Below are positions 51,786-60,486 of a DNA stretch of 64,000 bases, one piece after another. Both the position numbers and the translations under genes were made by a program. Every line of letters begins with the position of its first letter. Position 1 is the first letter of the stretch. Where the stretch lies: contig VENG01000029.1 of NCBI GenBank assembly GCA_009711705.1, forward strand, positions 27,824 to 91,823, in the 5' to 3' direction. The DNA comes from Bacillota bacterium. Its GTDB lineage: Bacteria; Bacillota; Desulfotomaculia; Desulfotomaculales; VENG01. The notes beneath the pieces are model-generated. The model searched no databases. It saw nothing but the letters and a program-made list of their open reading frames with translations, and was not told the origin of the DNA.

Positions 51786-51958
51786 AATATGCAAATGTTG
51801 ACAGCCGTTTAGCATCTAAATATTTCGTTCAAACTGTAAGAAAATGTCTTTCTCAGACAGTCATTACTGTACAAGCCACCTTTGGAAAATTAAAATCAGG
51901 AGAAATGCTTGGGCCGCCCGCACAATCTATCTTACCAACACGGCCGGCCCGCCCCAAA
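51786..51958. other. Intergenic stretch with possible promoter
   Basis: AT-rich, no gene. It could carry the promoter of the RHH/relaxase operon. Confidence 0.3.
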
Positions 51959-52330
51959 TTAAACAACAGCCCCGGCTTTATGGTTTTCGGCAGGGTCTGT
52001 AACAGGTAATATACGTACAACTATTTCGTCTCCCAGCTCTTCATCCTGTGCCAACCGCTTGCAAACATACACCGCTTTAATTACGTCCGTTTCTTCGTCG
52101 TACCGGATTTTCTTAAGCGTTTCCCGGCACCTGTAGAACCGCGAAGTGTAACCTTTGCCGCCAGGCAAGGCCCTGGACGGCTCAGCGATCTCAACAACGA
52201 TTTCCCTGTTAATACCCAATTCTTCAACCAGTTCGTTGGGTATATAAACCTTGCCTATCCTGTCCCTATAGTCCCTGAAACAAACGGTGTTGGCAGTACT
52301 TTTCTTGCGCCTGAGTGTAAACTGCAGCAA
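51959..52330 (-). CDS. AbrB-like hypothetical protein (123 aa)
   Basis: The segment DRIGKVYIPNELVEELGINR, then EIVVEIAEPS is reminiscent of an AbrB/SpoVT-type swapped-hairpin DNA-binding motif. The rest (RFYRCRETLKKIRYDEETDV) is unassigned. It begins 35 bp after the replication-type gene on the same strand. A regulator of the replication/mobilisation region is a reasonable guess only. Confidence 0.5.
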   Translation of the reverse strand: MLQFTLRRKKSTANTVCFRDYRDRIGKVYIPNELVEELGINREIVVEIAEPSRALPGGKGYTSRFYRCRETLKKIRYDEETDVIKAVYVCKRLAQDEELGDEIVVRILPVTDPAENHKAGAVV

Positions 52331-52365
52331 AACAACCTCCCCTTTCGATAAAAGCTTTGAGGGTT

Positions 52366-53217
52366 CTAACCCATATAGAGTGACCGGAAAAATTCCTTTT
52401 GCTCGTCTTTTTCTAGTTTCGTCTCAGTAGTTTTTAAGCCGCGTCTACTTCCTACTCTTTCAACAATGCTTTTGAGGTAAAGCAACGGCTTGGATATTTC
52501 TTCGGCGGCCATAGCCATACTCAATTCATGAATACCCTCCAGCACCTTCTCATAGCCATGTCGATTATAAAGGCCCCCGATAAAAGCAAAGTCCCCATTT
52601 CTAGGAACCGCACCTGTGCTTCGGTATTCTCCTGTCAGCTCGGTTATCAGATCTTTGGCTGAAGGTAATTGATTTCGACCTGCTTCCACGGAGCTTTGCT
52701 CCGTTGTATTACCTGTAAAGGTAATACAACTATTATTAACTGAGTCTTTTTCTACTGAGTCTTCTTTGTCGGAAAATCCTTTCCGCTCTTGACCGGAATG
52801 CTCTTTCCGTTCTTGATCGGAAAATCCTTTCCGGTCCGGACCGGAACGCTCTTTCCGGTCCTTGCGTCCCAAGGGCTCCGGCCACTTTACCTGCGCCAAA
52901 TCATGTATATAATAAACATTGGTTTGATTTAAGCCCCTCTGGACCCAGGATATCAAACCATATTTTCTGAGTTCCTCCAAGTACTTTCTTACAGTGCGGT
53001 CCGTACAGTTAGCGGCTTCCGAAAGCTTCTCCTGGCCGGGAAAGCATTCACACTCCTGCCAGGCAAATAATAATAAAAGACCATACAAGTACTTGGCTGA
53101 CATACTCAATCCCTTTGCGAACATAACAGCATTTGGTATGGTTGTAAAACCTTTGCGCAAAGTGGGGTCCTTTATAATCAACGTTTTATGCTGGTACCCG
53201 CTGTCCGAAGGCGTAAT
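52366..53217 (-). CDS. Plasmid/phage-type replication initiator-like HTH protein
   Basis: The winged-helix module (FTTIPNAVMFAKGLSMSAKY, LYGLLLLFAWQECECFPGQE, LSEAANCTDRTVRKYLEELR, KYGLISWVQRGLNQTNVYYI) is the HTH_36-type domain of plasmid and phage replication initiators. A short-repeat linker (RKERSGPDRKGFS units) and a C-terminal DnaD-like helical region (LITELTGEYRSTGAVPRNGD) follow. The frame opens at GTG 53283, but GGGGAGGTG at 53221-53229 points to ATT at 53217 as an alternative start, with no ATG nearby. Its coding DNA holds four 24-bp repeats (52771-52866) and a perfect hairpin (52711-52736). Confidence 0.7.
   Translation of the reverse strand: MTPSDSGYQHKTLIIKDPTLRKGFTTIPNAVMFAKGLSMSAKYLYGLLLLFAWQECECFPGQEKLSEAANCTDRTVRKYLEELRKYGLISWVQRGLNQTNVYYIHDLAQVKWPEPLGRKDRKERSGPDRKGFSDQERKEHSGQERKGFSDKEDSVEKDSVNNSCITFTGNTTEQSSVEAGRNQLPSAKDLITELTGEYRSTGAVPRNGDFAFIGGLYNRHGYEKVLEGIHELSMAMAAEEISKPLLYLKSIVERVGSRRGLKTTETKLEKDEQKEFFRSLYMG
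52711..52736. repeat. Perfect 10-bp inverted repeat with TGTATTAC core
   Basis: TTGTATTACC-tgtaaa-GGTAATACAA inside the replication-type gene. The TGTATTAC core recurs five times at 53934-54167. Confidence 0.65.
52771..52866. repeat. Four 24-bp tandem repeats in the replication-type gene
   Basis: Units at 52771-52794, 52795-52818, 52819-52842 and 52843-52866, each with GGAA...CTTTCCG. Units 1 and 3, and 2 and 4, are most alike. The encoded peptide repeats every 8 residues (DRKGFS/ERKEHS). They could be iterons or simple coding repeats. Confidence 0.7.
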
Positions 53218-53251
53218 CGTCACCTCCCCGCCAATTGTGACTGGATTATAT

Positions 53252-53638
53252 CTAATCTTCCAAGGCCAGTCTGATCGGCGCACTGTTTTGACCAGACTTT
53301 ATAGACTGTTCCATGCAGCTGGCACCTATCACGGGTGGCAGATTGTATATCCATACCGGAATACCGGATTCCTCGGCGACCTGCTTTTCCTGGAGGCACC
53401 CAGTAGAATTCCACCACTGTCCTGTAAGCCAGAGTTCTTCACACTTAGTTAAAAGCCGGAAACAGTACCTCATGATGTTTTCCCTTTCTTCGGGCTCGTG
53501 AAAATAACAAAAATTCAACACAGGCGAAACCGGCACCACTTCGGGGTACCGGTTCACTATTTCCCTGGCTATTCGCTTGGCTTTTTGGTAATTGCCGACT
53601 GGGTCTGAAGCCACCGGGTGCGCTAAATAAACCAGCAT
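53252..53638 (-). CDS. Nucleoside 2-deoxyribosyltransferase-like (DUF4406-type) protein
   Basis: 128 aa, ATG after AAAGGAGGT. The start MLVYLAHPVASDPVGNYQKA is the nucleoside deoxyribosyltransferase/DUF4406 pattern. Later LTKCEELWLTGQWWNSTGCL and EESGIPVWIYN complete the Rossmann-like fold. Members modify or recycle nucleotides, and phage/plasmid copies are common. It overlaps the following replication-type reading frame by about 30 bp if the GTG start of that gene is used. Confidence 0.8.
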   Translation of the reverse strand: MLVYLAHPVASDPVGNYQKAKRIAREIVNRYPEVVPVSPVLNFCYFHEPEERENIMRYCFRLLTKCEELWLTGQWWNSTGCLQEKQVAEESGIPVWIYNLPPVIGASCMEQSIKSGQNSAPIRLALED

Positions 53639-53669
53639 GGTGCTTTACCTCCTTTGTCCATATTGTTGG

Positions 53670-53972
53670 CTAAATATTTAAAAATACTGCCGGATTAATT
53701 GTGTTTTTCTGCTTTTCCGTGCTATCACTTTGCTCTTTTACTATGTTTGATTGTTCACCCTGCCCTCCCTTGCTCAAATTCTCTTTAATGCAAGCTATAT
53801 CGCGCTTTATTTCCTCCATGTTCTCTGTCATCTTCCGACCTTGCTCTAACCATTCCCTGGCCACCCTGCTTCGCTCTCCATCGGGGTATGAAAAAATCGG
53901 GTGGTCAAATGGAAGTCTGAGTGGCAACATCCTTGTATTACAGCCTTTATCCTTACTCCTACCTGACTTCAC
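53670..53972 (-). CDS. ParR-like ribbon-helix-helix protein (candidate)
   Basis: About 100 aa from GTG 53972 (GGTGG upstream). Residues MLPLRLPFDHPIFSYPDGER, then SRVAREWLEQG resemble the RHH N-terminus of ParR-type partition adaptors. The C-terminus is a charged coiled coil with Gln/Ser-rich tail (KRDIACIKENLSKGG). A TGTATTACA site lies inside its 5' end and four more lie upstream. With the ParM-like gene 1.2 kb upstream this suggests a parMRC-like system. The ParR call is inference from pattern and position. Confidence 0.5.
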   Translation of the reverse strand: MKSGRSKDKGCNTRMLPLRLPFDHPIFSYPDGERSRVAREWLEQGRKMTENMEEIKRDIACIKENLSKGGQGEQSNIVKEQSDSTEKQKNTINPAVFLNI

Positions 53973-54167
53973 GTGCTTTTCACCACCCTTCGTGTAATAC
54001 AAGAAAATATTAATTAGTATTACCGGGGAACCTTTACTGCCCGTTGACTTTAAACCGGTTTTAAGTTGTAAATGTAATACATAAAAAAACGCTATTTTGA
54101 TGCTGTATTACATTTTTAAATCCAATTCACGCTTAAACCTTGCAGTGTCTGCTTTTGTCCTGTATTA
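53934..54167. repeat. Cluster of five TGTATTACA-type sites (possible partition or replication site)
   Basis: CTTGTATTACAGCC (53932), GTGTAATACAAG (53992), AATGTAATACATAA (54068), GCTGTATTACATTT (54104) and CCTGTATTACAGC (54156). The core is palindrome-like TGTATTACA/TGTAATACA. Spacing is about 36-76 bp. They lie directly upstream of and within the ParR-like gene. Confidence 0.65.
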
Positions 54168-54220
54168 CAGCTTAGTACCAAATGAAAGATAAAATGGTTA
54201 ATAATCCTGGCAGGCTGCAA

Positions 54221-54258
54221 AAAGAGCCACAAGAAGGTAAGACCTCTTAAGGCTCTTT
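54221..54258. terminator. Intrinsic terminator
   Basis: AAAGAGCC / GGCTCTTT stem, at the end of the three-gene unit 54247-54972 and overlapping its last codons. Confidence 0.55.
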
Positions 54259-54381
54259 CACATACATATTATTTAAATTTTTTCCTAACATAGGGGGTAT
54301 GTGACCAATTTCGTCTATTGTATATCCAAAAGCCTTTATTTGAGACTCAATTACTTCTAATAAATCATAAACTGTTGGCAT
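54247..54381 (-). CDS. Small hypothetical protein (44 aa)
   Basis: ATG 54381 after GGGAG. The product MPTVYDLLEVIESQIKAFGY then TIDEIGHIPPMLGKN looks like a genuine small globular or leader-type protein. It starts 8 bp after the 84-aa gene stop, and its 3' end forms one arm of a terminator. Function unknown. Confidence 0.5.
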   Translation of the reverse strand: MPTVYDLLEVIESQIKAFGYTIDEIGHIPPMLGKNLNNMYVKEP

Positions 54382-54388
54382 TTTATAA

Positions 54389-54643
54389 CTACTCCCAATG
54401 AAAAATCTTTACATGATTTATGAGTTTGTTATTTTCTCCTTGCTTTTCTTCTGACAATTCATCCCCACCCCAACTAGATGTAATTAAATGGAAATTGGTA
54501 TTATTCACTTCAAGTTTTTCGATTTGCCTTTTCGGGAATTTCAGTCCTTGTTTATTTGCATGTATTTCAAGGTTTTCATCAACATCATTGTATTCAAATG
54601 TTAACAGAATATCTTTCACTTTACATAGCTGTCCGGTTCCCAT
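54389..54643 (-). CDS. Hypothetical protein (84 aa)
   Basis: The beta-rich small protein (VKDILLTFEYNDVDENLEIH, VNNTNFHLITSSWGGDELSE, HVKIFHWE) has no recognised family. No strong ribosome site is seen at ATG 54643; a start at GTG within KVKDILL is possible. It lies between a Cys-rich small protein and a 44-aa ORF, all on the minus strand. Confidence 0.5.
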   Translation of the reverse strand: MGTGQLCKVKDILLTFEYNDVDENLEIHANKQGLKFPKRQIEKLEVNNTNFHLITSSWGGDELSEEKQGENNKLINHVKIFHWE

Positions 54644-54731
54644 TGGCGTCGAAGCTGAAATTGGGCTTACTCAGGCTATCTTTATTTTTGATTAATAATT
54701 GCTTTTTTCGCCCCCCCCTAAAAACAAAAAT

Positions 54732-54763
54732 CCTAGGAAGATTTTGTAACATTTCTTCCTAGG
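54732..54763. terminator. Intrinsic terminator
   Basis: CCTAGGAAG / CTTCCTAGG stem between the Cys-rich 64-aa gene and the 84-aa gene; a run of A flanks it on the plus strand (T on minus). Confidence 0.7.
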
Positions 54764-54777
54764 AAAGAATACACCTC

Positions 54778-54972
54778 TTACTCCACTAAATCAGCTATAT
54801 ATAGAGGGAATTTACTTGATACTGCTTTTTTAAGACATTCCATATGACAGAACATCTGTTGTTCTTGTTGAGTACTTTTATCTTTGTCCCAATTTGCAAC
54901 TACAACTAGTTCAGTAACATCTGATGTGATTTTTTTGTCACAAAAGCAACATTGATACGTATTATTATCCAT
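54778..54972 (-). CDS. Small Cys/His zinc-finger-like protein (64 aa)
   Basis: Zinc-ligand pattern CCFCDKKI ... MFCHMEC (C-x2-C ... C-H-x2-C) in a 64-residue protein. The remainder (DVTELVVVANWDKDKSTQQE, FPLYIADLVE) suggests a compact zinc-stabilised fold. ATG 54972 follows GAGGTAATTT. Function unknown; small zinc proteins on mobile elements are often regulators or immunity factors. Confidence 0.6.
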   Translation of the reverse strand: MDNNTYQCCFCDKKITSDVTELVVVANWDKDKSTQQEQQMFCHMECLKKAVSSKFPLYIADLVE

Positions 54973-55217
54973 AAATTACCTCGAACCATAGTTATTTGAC
55001 AATCTATTTAATGATTTTTCATTAATGTTTTTTAATGAAGTGATTACACCATTTACTGGCATAATGTTAGCTCGTTTTTTAAATACTTTAAATAGGTCAA
55101 TAGTCTCTATATTTTAGGAAAAGGGTCTTAATTGTTTAAAACTTACACATTACCATCACATAAAATTTCTTATGTTTGATAGATAAAGCAAAATATCTGT
55201 GTATTCCGCCAGTAAAA

Positions 55218-56231
55218 TTAACCTACACCAAACTTTAGAAACCCCAGGGCATTGGCAAACTGTGCATCCGGGACAATGGATGATCCCTTAAGCATATCTG
55301 AAAGTTCCGGCAGTTCTAAGACACCGCCACCTGCCAGGTAAACCTGACGCACGAAATCCGCGCGGTCACCCCAGGAAGCCATTACCCCATCCACAATAGC
55401 CCTAGCAACTACACGGCGTTTTTCTTTTAGTGTCTGGCCCAGATCTACCTTCTCACCTCTGAACCATATTTGGCCATCGCGCATTACCTGTTCCGTGTAA
55501 TTAGCAGGAAGGCGTATGCCGGTGCGCTTTAAGAATTCCTCGGACACAGCTTTATGGACATGTAAAATACCGGCCTCCACACTGACACACATGGATTGGA
55601 CCGGCCTACTGCTTCCATTCTTTATTTCAATAGCAACACAGTCTGTGGTTTTGTGCCCAACGTCCACCAGAGCAGCTATGCCGCCTCCAGGCAAGTCTGA
55701 CACGGTGAGAAGTGCACCTGCTCCCTGCGGATATACATGTATTTCTTCAAAGCTTAATAATACTTCAGGCTTGCCATCTACTGAAACTGTAGCGCTTAAA
55801 TTTTGAAGATGGCTTTTCAGACTTTTACCTTGTTCCCGGTAATAATCAACTGGAAGCCCTACAACCAGCTTATTGATTGATTCGGGTTCTAGAAGAGCTG
55901 CTGCTGTAAGAAGCACAATATCATGGGCCGGATGTTTATGTTTTACGTCATCCAAAGTGAAGTGTACAGAATGTCCTTCTTGCATTGCTAACTCTCCCAC
56001 GAAATACTCCTCTTCTTGGCCGCCTTCCTTACAAATTTTAACCTTGTGCCCGGTACTGTTATCCGCAAGTTCGGCCAGGGGCAGATCCCTGGCCGGGCTG
56101 ATTACCGAAGGGAAACATATTCTTTTGCCACTACCTGAAACTGCCTTGGTGAAACCATATCCCACATCTACCGCTACTACATTTTTCTTTTGAGGAAACT
56201 GACATACTTGTGTATCTGGAATCGTCGTCAT
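55218..56231 (-). CDS. ParM/StbA-like actin-fold segregation protein
   Basis: About 337 aa from ATG 56231 (AAAGGTGGAAG upstream). The frame runs on to 56300, but those 23 residues overlap the HD-GYP gene. Actin-fold signatures: phosphate-1 VVAVDVGYGFTKAV, phosphate-2 ALVDVGHKTTDCV, adenosine VYLAGGGVLELPEL. It resembles the ParM-like/Alp group used to push plasmid copies apart. Candidate partners are the RHH gene 53670-53972 and its TGTATTACA sites. A stable low-copy plasmid or extrachromosomal ICE stage is implied. Confidence 0.88.
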   Translation of the reverse strand: MTTIPDTQVCQFPQKKNVVAVDVGYGFTKAVSGSGKRICFPSVISPARDLPLAELADNSTGHKVKICKEGGQEEEYFVGELAMQEGHSVHFTLDDVKHKHPAHDIVLLTAAALLEPESINKLVVGLPVDYYREQGKSLKSHLQNLSATVSVDGKPEVLLSFEEIHVYPQGAGALLTVSDLPGGGIAALVDVGHKTTDCVAIEIKNGSSRPVQSMCVSVEAGILHVHKAVSEEFLKRTGIRLPANYTEQVMRDGQIWFRGEKVDLGQTLKEKRRVVARAIVDGVMASWGDRADFVRQVYLAGGGVLELPELSDMLKGSSIVPDAQFANALGFLKFGVG

Positions 56232-56259
56232 ATTATCTTCCACCTTTCGTGATTTTTTA

Positions 56260-56865
56260 TTAACCAATAGTAAAAGACTGTTTTCCATACTGGTCTTCAC
56301 TATATTTTGGGTCCATCATTAACGAGACAAAAATACCGGCCAACTCAGGATCAAACTGAGTGCCGGCACAACGAGCTATTTCTTCTAAAGCTTGTCTTTT
56401 AGTTAACATTTTCTTATATGGTCTGTTCACAGTCATAGCATCATAAGCATCCGCGACAGCTATAACTCTGGCAGGAAGAGGAATATTTTCCCCAGCCAAC
56501 CTGTCGGGATATCCTGTGCCGTCCCAGCGCTCATGATGATGACGCACGGCCTCAACAACATCATTACCAAATAAATCAGCAGATAATAATTCTGCACCGG
56601 TTACCGGGTGCAGCATCATTATCTGCCATTCAGCATAAGTTAAATTTGCGGGCTTAAACAATATCCGGTTAGGGATACCAATCTTACCGATATCATGAAG
56701 CAATGCCGCTTGTTGAATCGTTTTATGTGATCTTTTGGGTAAATCCACTAGTGAGGCTATAGTAAGACTGTATTGATAAACGTTTCTGTGATGATTGCGA
56801 AGACATTTATCTTTTAAGAATGATAGTTTATTTAATGTTTGCAAGACCTTTTTGATTACCTCCAC
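56260..56865 (-). CDS. HD-GYP domain phosphodiesterase
   Basis: 201 aa, one HD-GYP domain with intact metal site HDIGKIGIP (about residue 53) and HHERWDGTGYPDRLAG (about 109), then ARVIAVADAYDAMTVNRPYK. HD-GYP proteins hydrolyse cyclic-di-GMP. No sensor or membrane domain is present. A GTG at 56865 is the nominal start, with GGGGTGGAGG around it, so the exact start is uncertain. It lies directly upstream of the ParM-like gene and downstream of secreted-protein genes that could be c-di-GMP-regulated. Confidence 0.88.
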   Translation of the reverse strand: MEVIKKVLQTLNKLSFLKDKCLRNHHRNVYQYSLTIASLVDLPKRSHKTIQQAALLHDIGKIGIPNRILFKPANLTYAEWQIMMLHPVTGAELLSADLFGNDVVEAVRHHHERWDGTGYPDRLAGENIPLPARVIAVADAYDAMTVNRPYKKMLTKRQALEEIARCAGTQFDPELAGIFVSLMMDPKYSEDQYGKQSFTIG

Positions 56866-56881
56866 CCCTTCCCTGCAATAA

Positions 56882-58527
56882 TTATCTTGTCAGCTTCAAA
56901 CTAACAGATTCATAGACTTTTCCATCTACAAGGATAAAGGGATCCACTACAAGGTGTTTCTCTTTATCTCCCCGTCGAGCTGTAATTATTACCCCTATAT
57001 TGCTACCGTCGAGACTGTCCATAGGGACAGTAAAGAAACCTTCCCACGTATTTTCATTCGTTGTTAACGGTTGTTCAGGGGTTAAGGTAACATTCAAACC
57101 GGTAGTAAATAAAGAACTAACTTGTTCAGCACAACCTTTGGTTGTAACTCTAAACATTATCTCCGCTCCGGCCTTCACTCGGGCCGGAAATGAGGTAACA
57201 GGTTCAGGTTGCCCGAGGTCATTGAGTGCTATGGCCACAATTTCAAGGTCCATTAATTCTAAAGTAGTAACCTCTAGCTTTATGTGCGTTATTTTCGGTG
57301 TTTTTAAGGGATCAGTCGTGTCTAATACCGCCTTGACAACAAATTCCCTACCAGGTGGGCATCCTCCCATTGCCCTGGAGTTATCTCCGTCCATGTAGCC
57401 CCTGAATCAGTTGAGACGTAAAAAACAATACCGGTTCCTGTTGGAGTCTCCGTTAAGGCTGTTAGTTTCACAGTGTCGTAATCAGCACCTGTAGATACCA
57501 CCTTGGAATGATATTCTCCCGGATGTACATATTCTTGCATTAGCTGCAATCCGGTCGCTTCCAATTCCGGCAGCCTTGTCATTTGGTCCGTTGCATCATC
57601 ATAAATAAAGTACTGTACTTCCCCTGTTTCAGTTATAAAAGCCTGGTCATAAGCGCCAGGTTTGAGCGATACGGCCAAAGCCCCGGGAACCTGGCCGGCA
57701 CTGTACGCAAGTACCTTTTGTGTACCACCGGCATCATCATCTTGCAGGTATTGCCCCTTATCACCCTCCAGGATTGCCGTACCGTCCTGATTGGCGCTGG
57801 CCGAAACAATATTGGAATACCCCGAGGCTTTTCTGGCCGTGTCTTCAATGTAATTCTGGGTTGCATCATCGAACATTAGATAATGTTTTCCGGTTTTTGT
57901 GACTACCACTACATCCGGAGTGCCGTCCACCACTGAAAGTGCTACCGGTTCGCCGATATCAAGTTCTTTTTCGAGCTCAACTGTTAATGATGCTCCGGCT
58001 CTGTACCTGGTAATCTTCGCTTTACCGCTGTTAGTGCGGGAAAGGACCACGGCACGGTTGGTACCCTCAATGGAATCTACAGATAAAACCTCGGTTAATC
58101 CTGAGCTTTTTAATGCGGGATCGTCAGAATAAGCTCCCCCGGAGAACTGGCAGTACTGAACATGATCGTCTCCGATAGCCCACAGGCTCATATTATCCTG
58201 CCTTATAGCCAGGCCCCGGGCATTTGTTAACCAATCAATTTTAGTATCGTGCAATGCACCGGTGGCCGCATCGTACTCAGATATAATTACCCCATCACTG
58301 GCCGTTACGGCATAACCTTCCCCGTACTTTAACATGTCTATGGCGTTCGGCATCTTGATCTTCGGCAGTCTAACTTCTCCGGCATCGGTATCAACTTCCG
58401 CATCGGTTTTAGTCATATCAACCTGCGAAGTATTTGTGAAATCATCTTCTAAAATAACCTCTGCTGTGGCCACAGAGGGGAAAGCAATACTTATGACCAC
58501 CAGAATTAAAAGACAAAACCTGGTCAG
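56882..58527 (-). pseudogene. Secreted repeat (beta-propeller-like) protein, frameshifted
   Basis: The first part (CTG start at 58527, overlapping the upstream stop as CTGA, after GGGGGAG) has a signal peptide (LLILVVISIAFPSVATAEV). About 330 residues of WD/propeller-like repeats follow (WLTNARGLAIRQDNMSLWAI; LTEVLSVDSIEGTNRAVVLS), ending with STDSGATWTEITPGQWEDA. The continuation CPPGREFVVKAVLDTTDPLK, THIKLEVTTLELMDLEIVAI is in another frame from about 57360, and its last 100 residues are a beta domain. One indel near GATGCCCACC separates the halves. Single protein of about 545 aa if repaired. Function unknown. Confidence 0.65.
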
Positions 58528-59313
58528 CTTTTCTCCCCCCTCTCCTGGCTGATTATGTCCACCTTAATTATCTTCCATTGACCACCAGCATCAACTAAAT
58601 CCACCACTGCAGTAATTCTAACGTCGTTATTGCCACCATGATAGGTTACTTTGGCAATACAGTAGTCTTCAGAGTAACCCAGGCTCTTTATATCCTGTAC
58701 TTCAAACCCTTTGCTTGTGGCAGCCGGGGATTTCTGACGGTAAGTATTCATTTGAAATGCTGGTGTTAGGTTTAATGCTTGGCCGGCTAAAAATTGCAGT
58801 TCAATTATACTTTTTGAGCTCATATGGCATGGAAAAGTAATCTTCCAGTGTTTTTTGAGCGATTTGGGGTATCTCCCCCGGGGAAAGTTCCGGCCTCTGA
58901 AAAGCTGCCGGTTCAACCTTATAAATTAACCACCTCCCGTTATCTTTGATTAAACTAAAATTAAGGGCATACCGGTCAAAGAATGATGTTCCGCTATATT
59001 TTACGGTGATGTCGGCATATACTTGGGCCAAGTCTGGTGCTTCAATTTTTTCCTTGAGCTGGATGTTTAAGTATTCTTTTTGTATTTGCTGGCGATTAAC
59101 GTTAATCTGGGCCTCGGCCAGTGCTTCCCCTGTTAAGAGTGAATTCACAGTAGTTAGATCGCCGTTTTCCTCAGCATCTAAAAACTGGGTTACAATGCTC
59201 CTAACTTCTGTTGATACTTCTCCAGTTTCAATAGCTGGTTCACCCCGGCAGCCGGTGGTGTGGATAATACAAATGGATAAGAGTAAAAACATTATTATGC
59301 GAATAACTAACAC
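58524..59313 (-). pseudogene. Lipoprotein with two NTF2-like units, frameshifted
   Basis: The first frame (59313) has a signal peptide with lipobox-like IIHTTGC and one NTF2-like unit (VRSIVTQFLDAEENGDLTTV ... KDNGRWLIYKVEP). It then enters a second unit (IAQKTLEDYFSMPYELK) but stops. The rest (SSKSIIELQFLAGQALN, CIAKVTYHGGNNDVRITAVV, DAGGQWKIIKVDIISQE) is in the next frame, overlapping at the A5 run in CTCAAAAAGT. Joined, two similar units follow each other. It could be an indel or two coupled genes (second start ATG 58832). Confidence 0.55.
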
Positions 59314-59329
59314 CCCCTAAAAAAAGAAA

Positions 59330-59351
59330 GCCCCGGCCATTGACCGGGGGC
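59330..59351 (-). terminator. Intrinsic terminator
   Basis: Minus-strand GCCCCCGGTC-aat-GGCCGGGGC stem followed by TTTCTTTTTTT. It lies right after the 59357-60445 locus. Confidence 0.8.
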
Positions 59352-59356
59352 ATTAA

Positions 59357-60445
59357 TTAAAGTTTTCTTATGGTTATAGCGTCCTTTCCTACATTTCCTG
59401 ACGGGTCCCGCACCTCCACCGTTATTGCATTCATGCCGGGTTGTGTTACCGGTAATGCAACTTCACCACTTCCGGGGAGAGCACCCCAGGAACCACCGTT
59501 TACTCTGTACTCGTAAGGACCGGCACTATTATCAGTAACGGTAACTAAGCCTTGGATTGAGCTTGCAGATGTAGCCCTGGCACCGCTGAGTGTTTGAACT
59601 TTTACGATAGGGGCCATGGTATCATTATTAATGTTGTTTACAGTGGTTTCCAAATTAGCTATTTTGTTTTCGATACTTGGCAATTGCGTATGACGTATAT
59701 AGTCTGCATCTCCGGATGCGGCATTTGCCGCATCATAAGTAGCGGTTAAAGACTTACCACCATTCGAAGCTCCGTTTAACAAGTTTCGTGCTGCTTGAGC
59801 ATCTGTGTGAGCATTTGCAGCGTTATCCCTTGCCTGTTGTGCACGCACCTTTCCGCAATAAGCCCACTAAGCAGACTCGTTCCCGTTATACCAGGTGCGG
59901 TTTGCCGCATTCTGAGCATCCATGTGGGCAGCATCCGCTGAGGCTTTGGCGCTATTAGCTGCATTCTTTGCATCTATAGCCGCATCCCTGGCTTCTTCAT
60001 CCGCTAAATCAGCGCCCCATACAAGTGAACCTCCCCCAAAGTATAGTCTTCTACTATAGTAATTACTACTATTTCGTTCTGCTTGAACCTCAATTACTTT
60101 CCCATTTAATTCGGTTAACGAAATATTCATATAGTCATTATCAGGTATTGGGTCTAAATAGTATACTTGAGCCCCATCTACTAAAACCCTAAGTTTTGGA
60201 CCGTTACTTCCTCCCGACTTGATTTTACCTTTTATTGAGAACAATGCGATCCCACTAGGTACAGGTACAGTATATGAACGAAAAGTCTGAAACCCATCCA
60301 CATCATCTATGGTGATATATCCTGATGACAATATTTGCATGCTATTTCCAGGAACTATTGTTGCTTCACTAACTTTGACCGTTATTCCGAATATTAAAGC
60401 CCATAATGAAGCCATAACCATAATGATTTTGAGAAACTTTCTCAC
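59357..60445 (-). pseudogene. Secreted coiled-coil/beta-domain protein interrupted by in-frame UAG
   Basis: ATG 60445 after GAGGTAAAA. A signal peptide (IIMVMASLWALIFGITVKVS) and an N-terminal beta domain (YTVPVPSGIALFSIKGKIKS) are followed by an Ala-rich helical stretch (AAIDAKNAANSAKASADAAH). UAG at 59867-59869 interrupts it. The same frame resumes with RAQQARDNAANAHTDAQAAR, a coiled coil, and a C-terminal Ig-like domain (YEYRVNGGSWGALPGSGEVA). Read through, the protein is about 362 aa and the helical repeat is continuous across the stop. Looks like a fibre- or adhesin-type surface protein. The structured repeat 60487-60700 is its leader. Confidence 0.6.
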
Positions 60446-60486
60446 CTATTTTACCTCCTCGTTTTTCTTTGTTGATAAATAAATGC

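Noticed and set aside
59867..59869. Pyrrolysine codon
   Set aside because: No methylamine methyltransferase context and no pyl genes in the window; a nonsense mutation is simpler.
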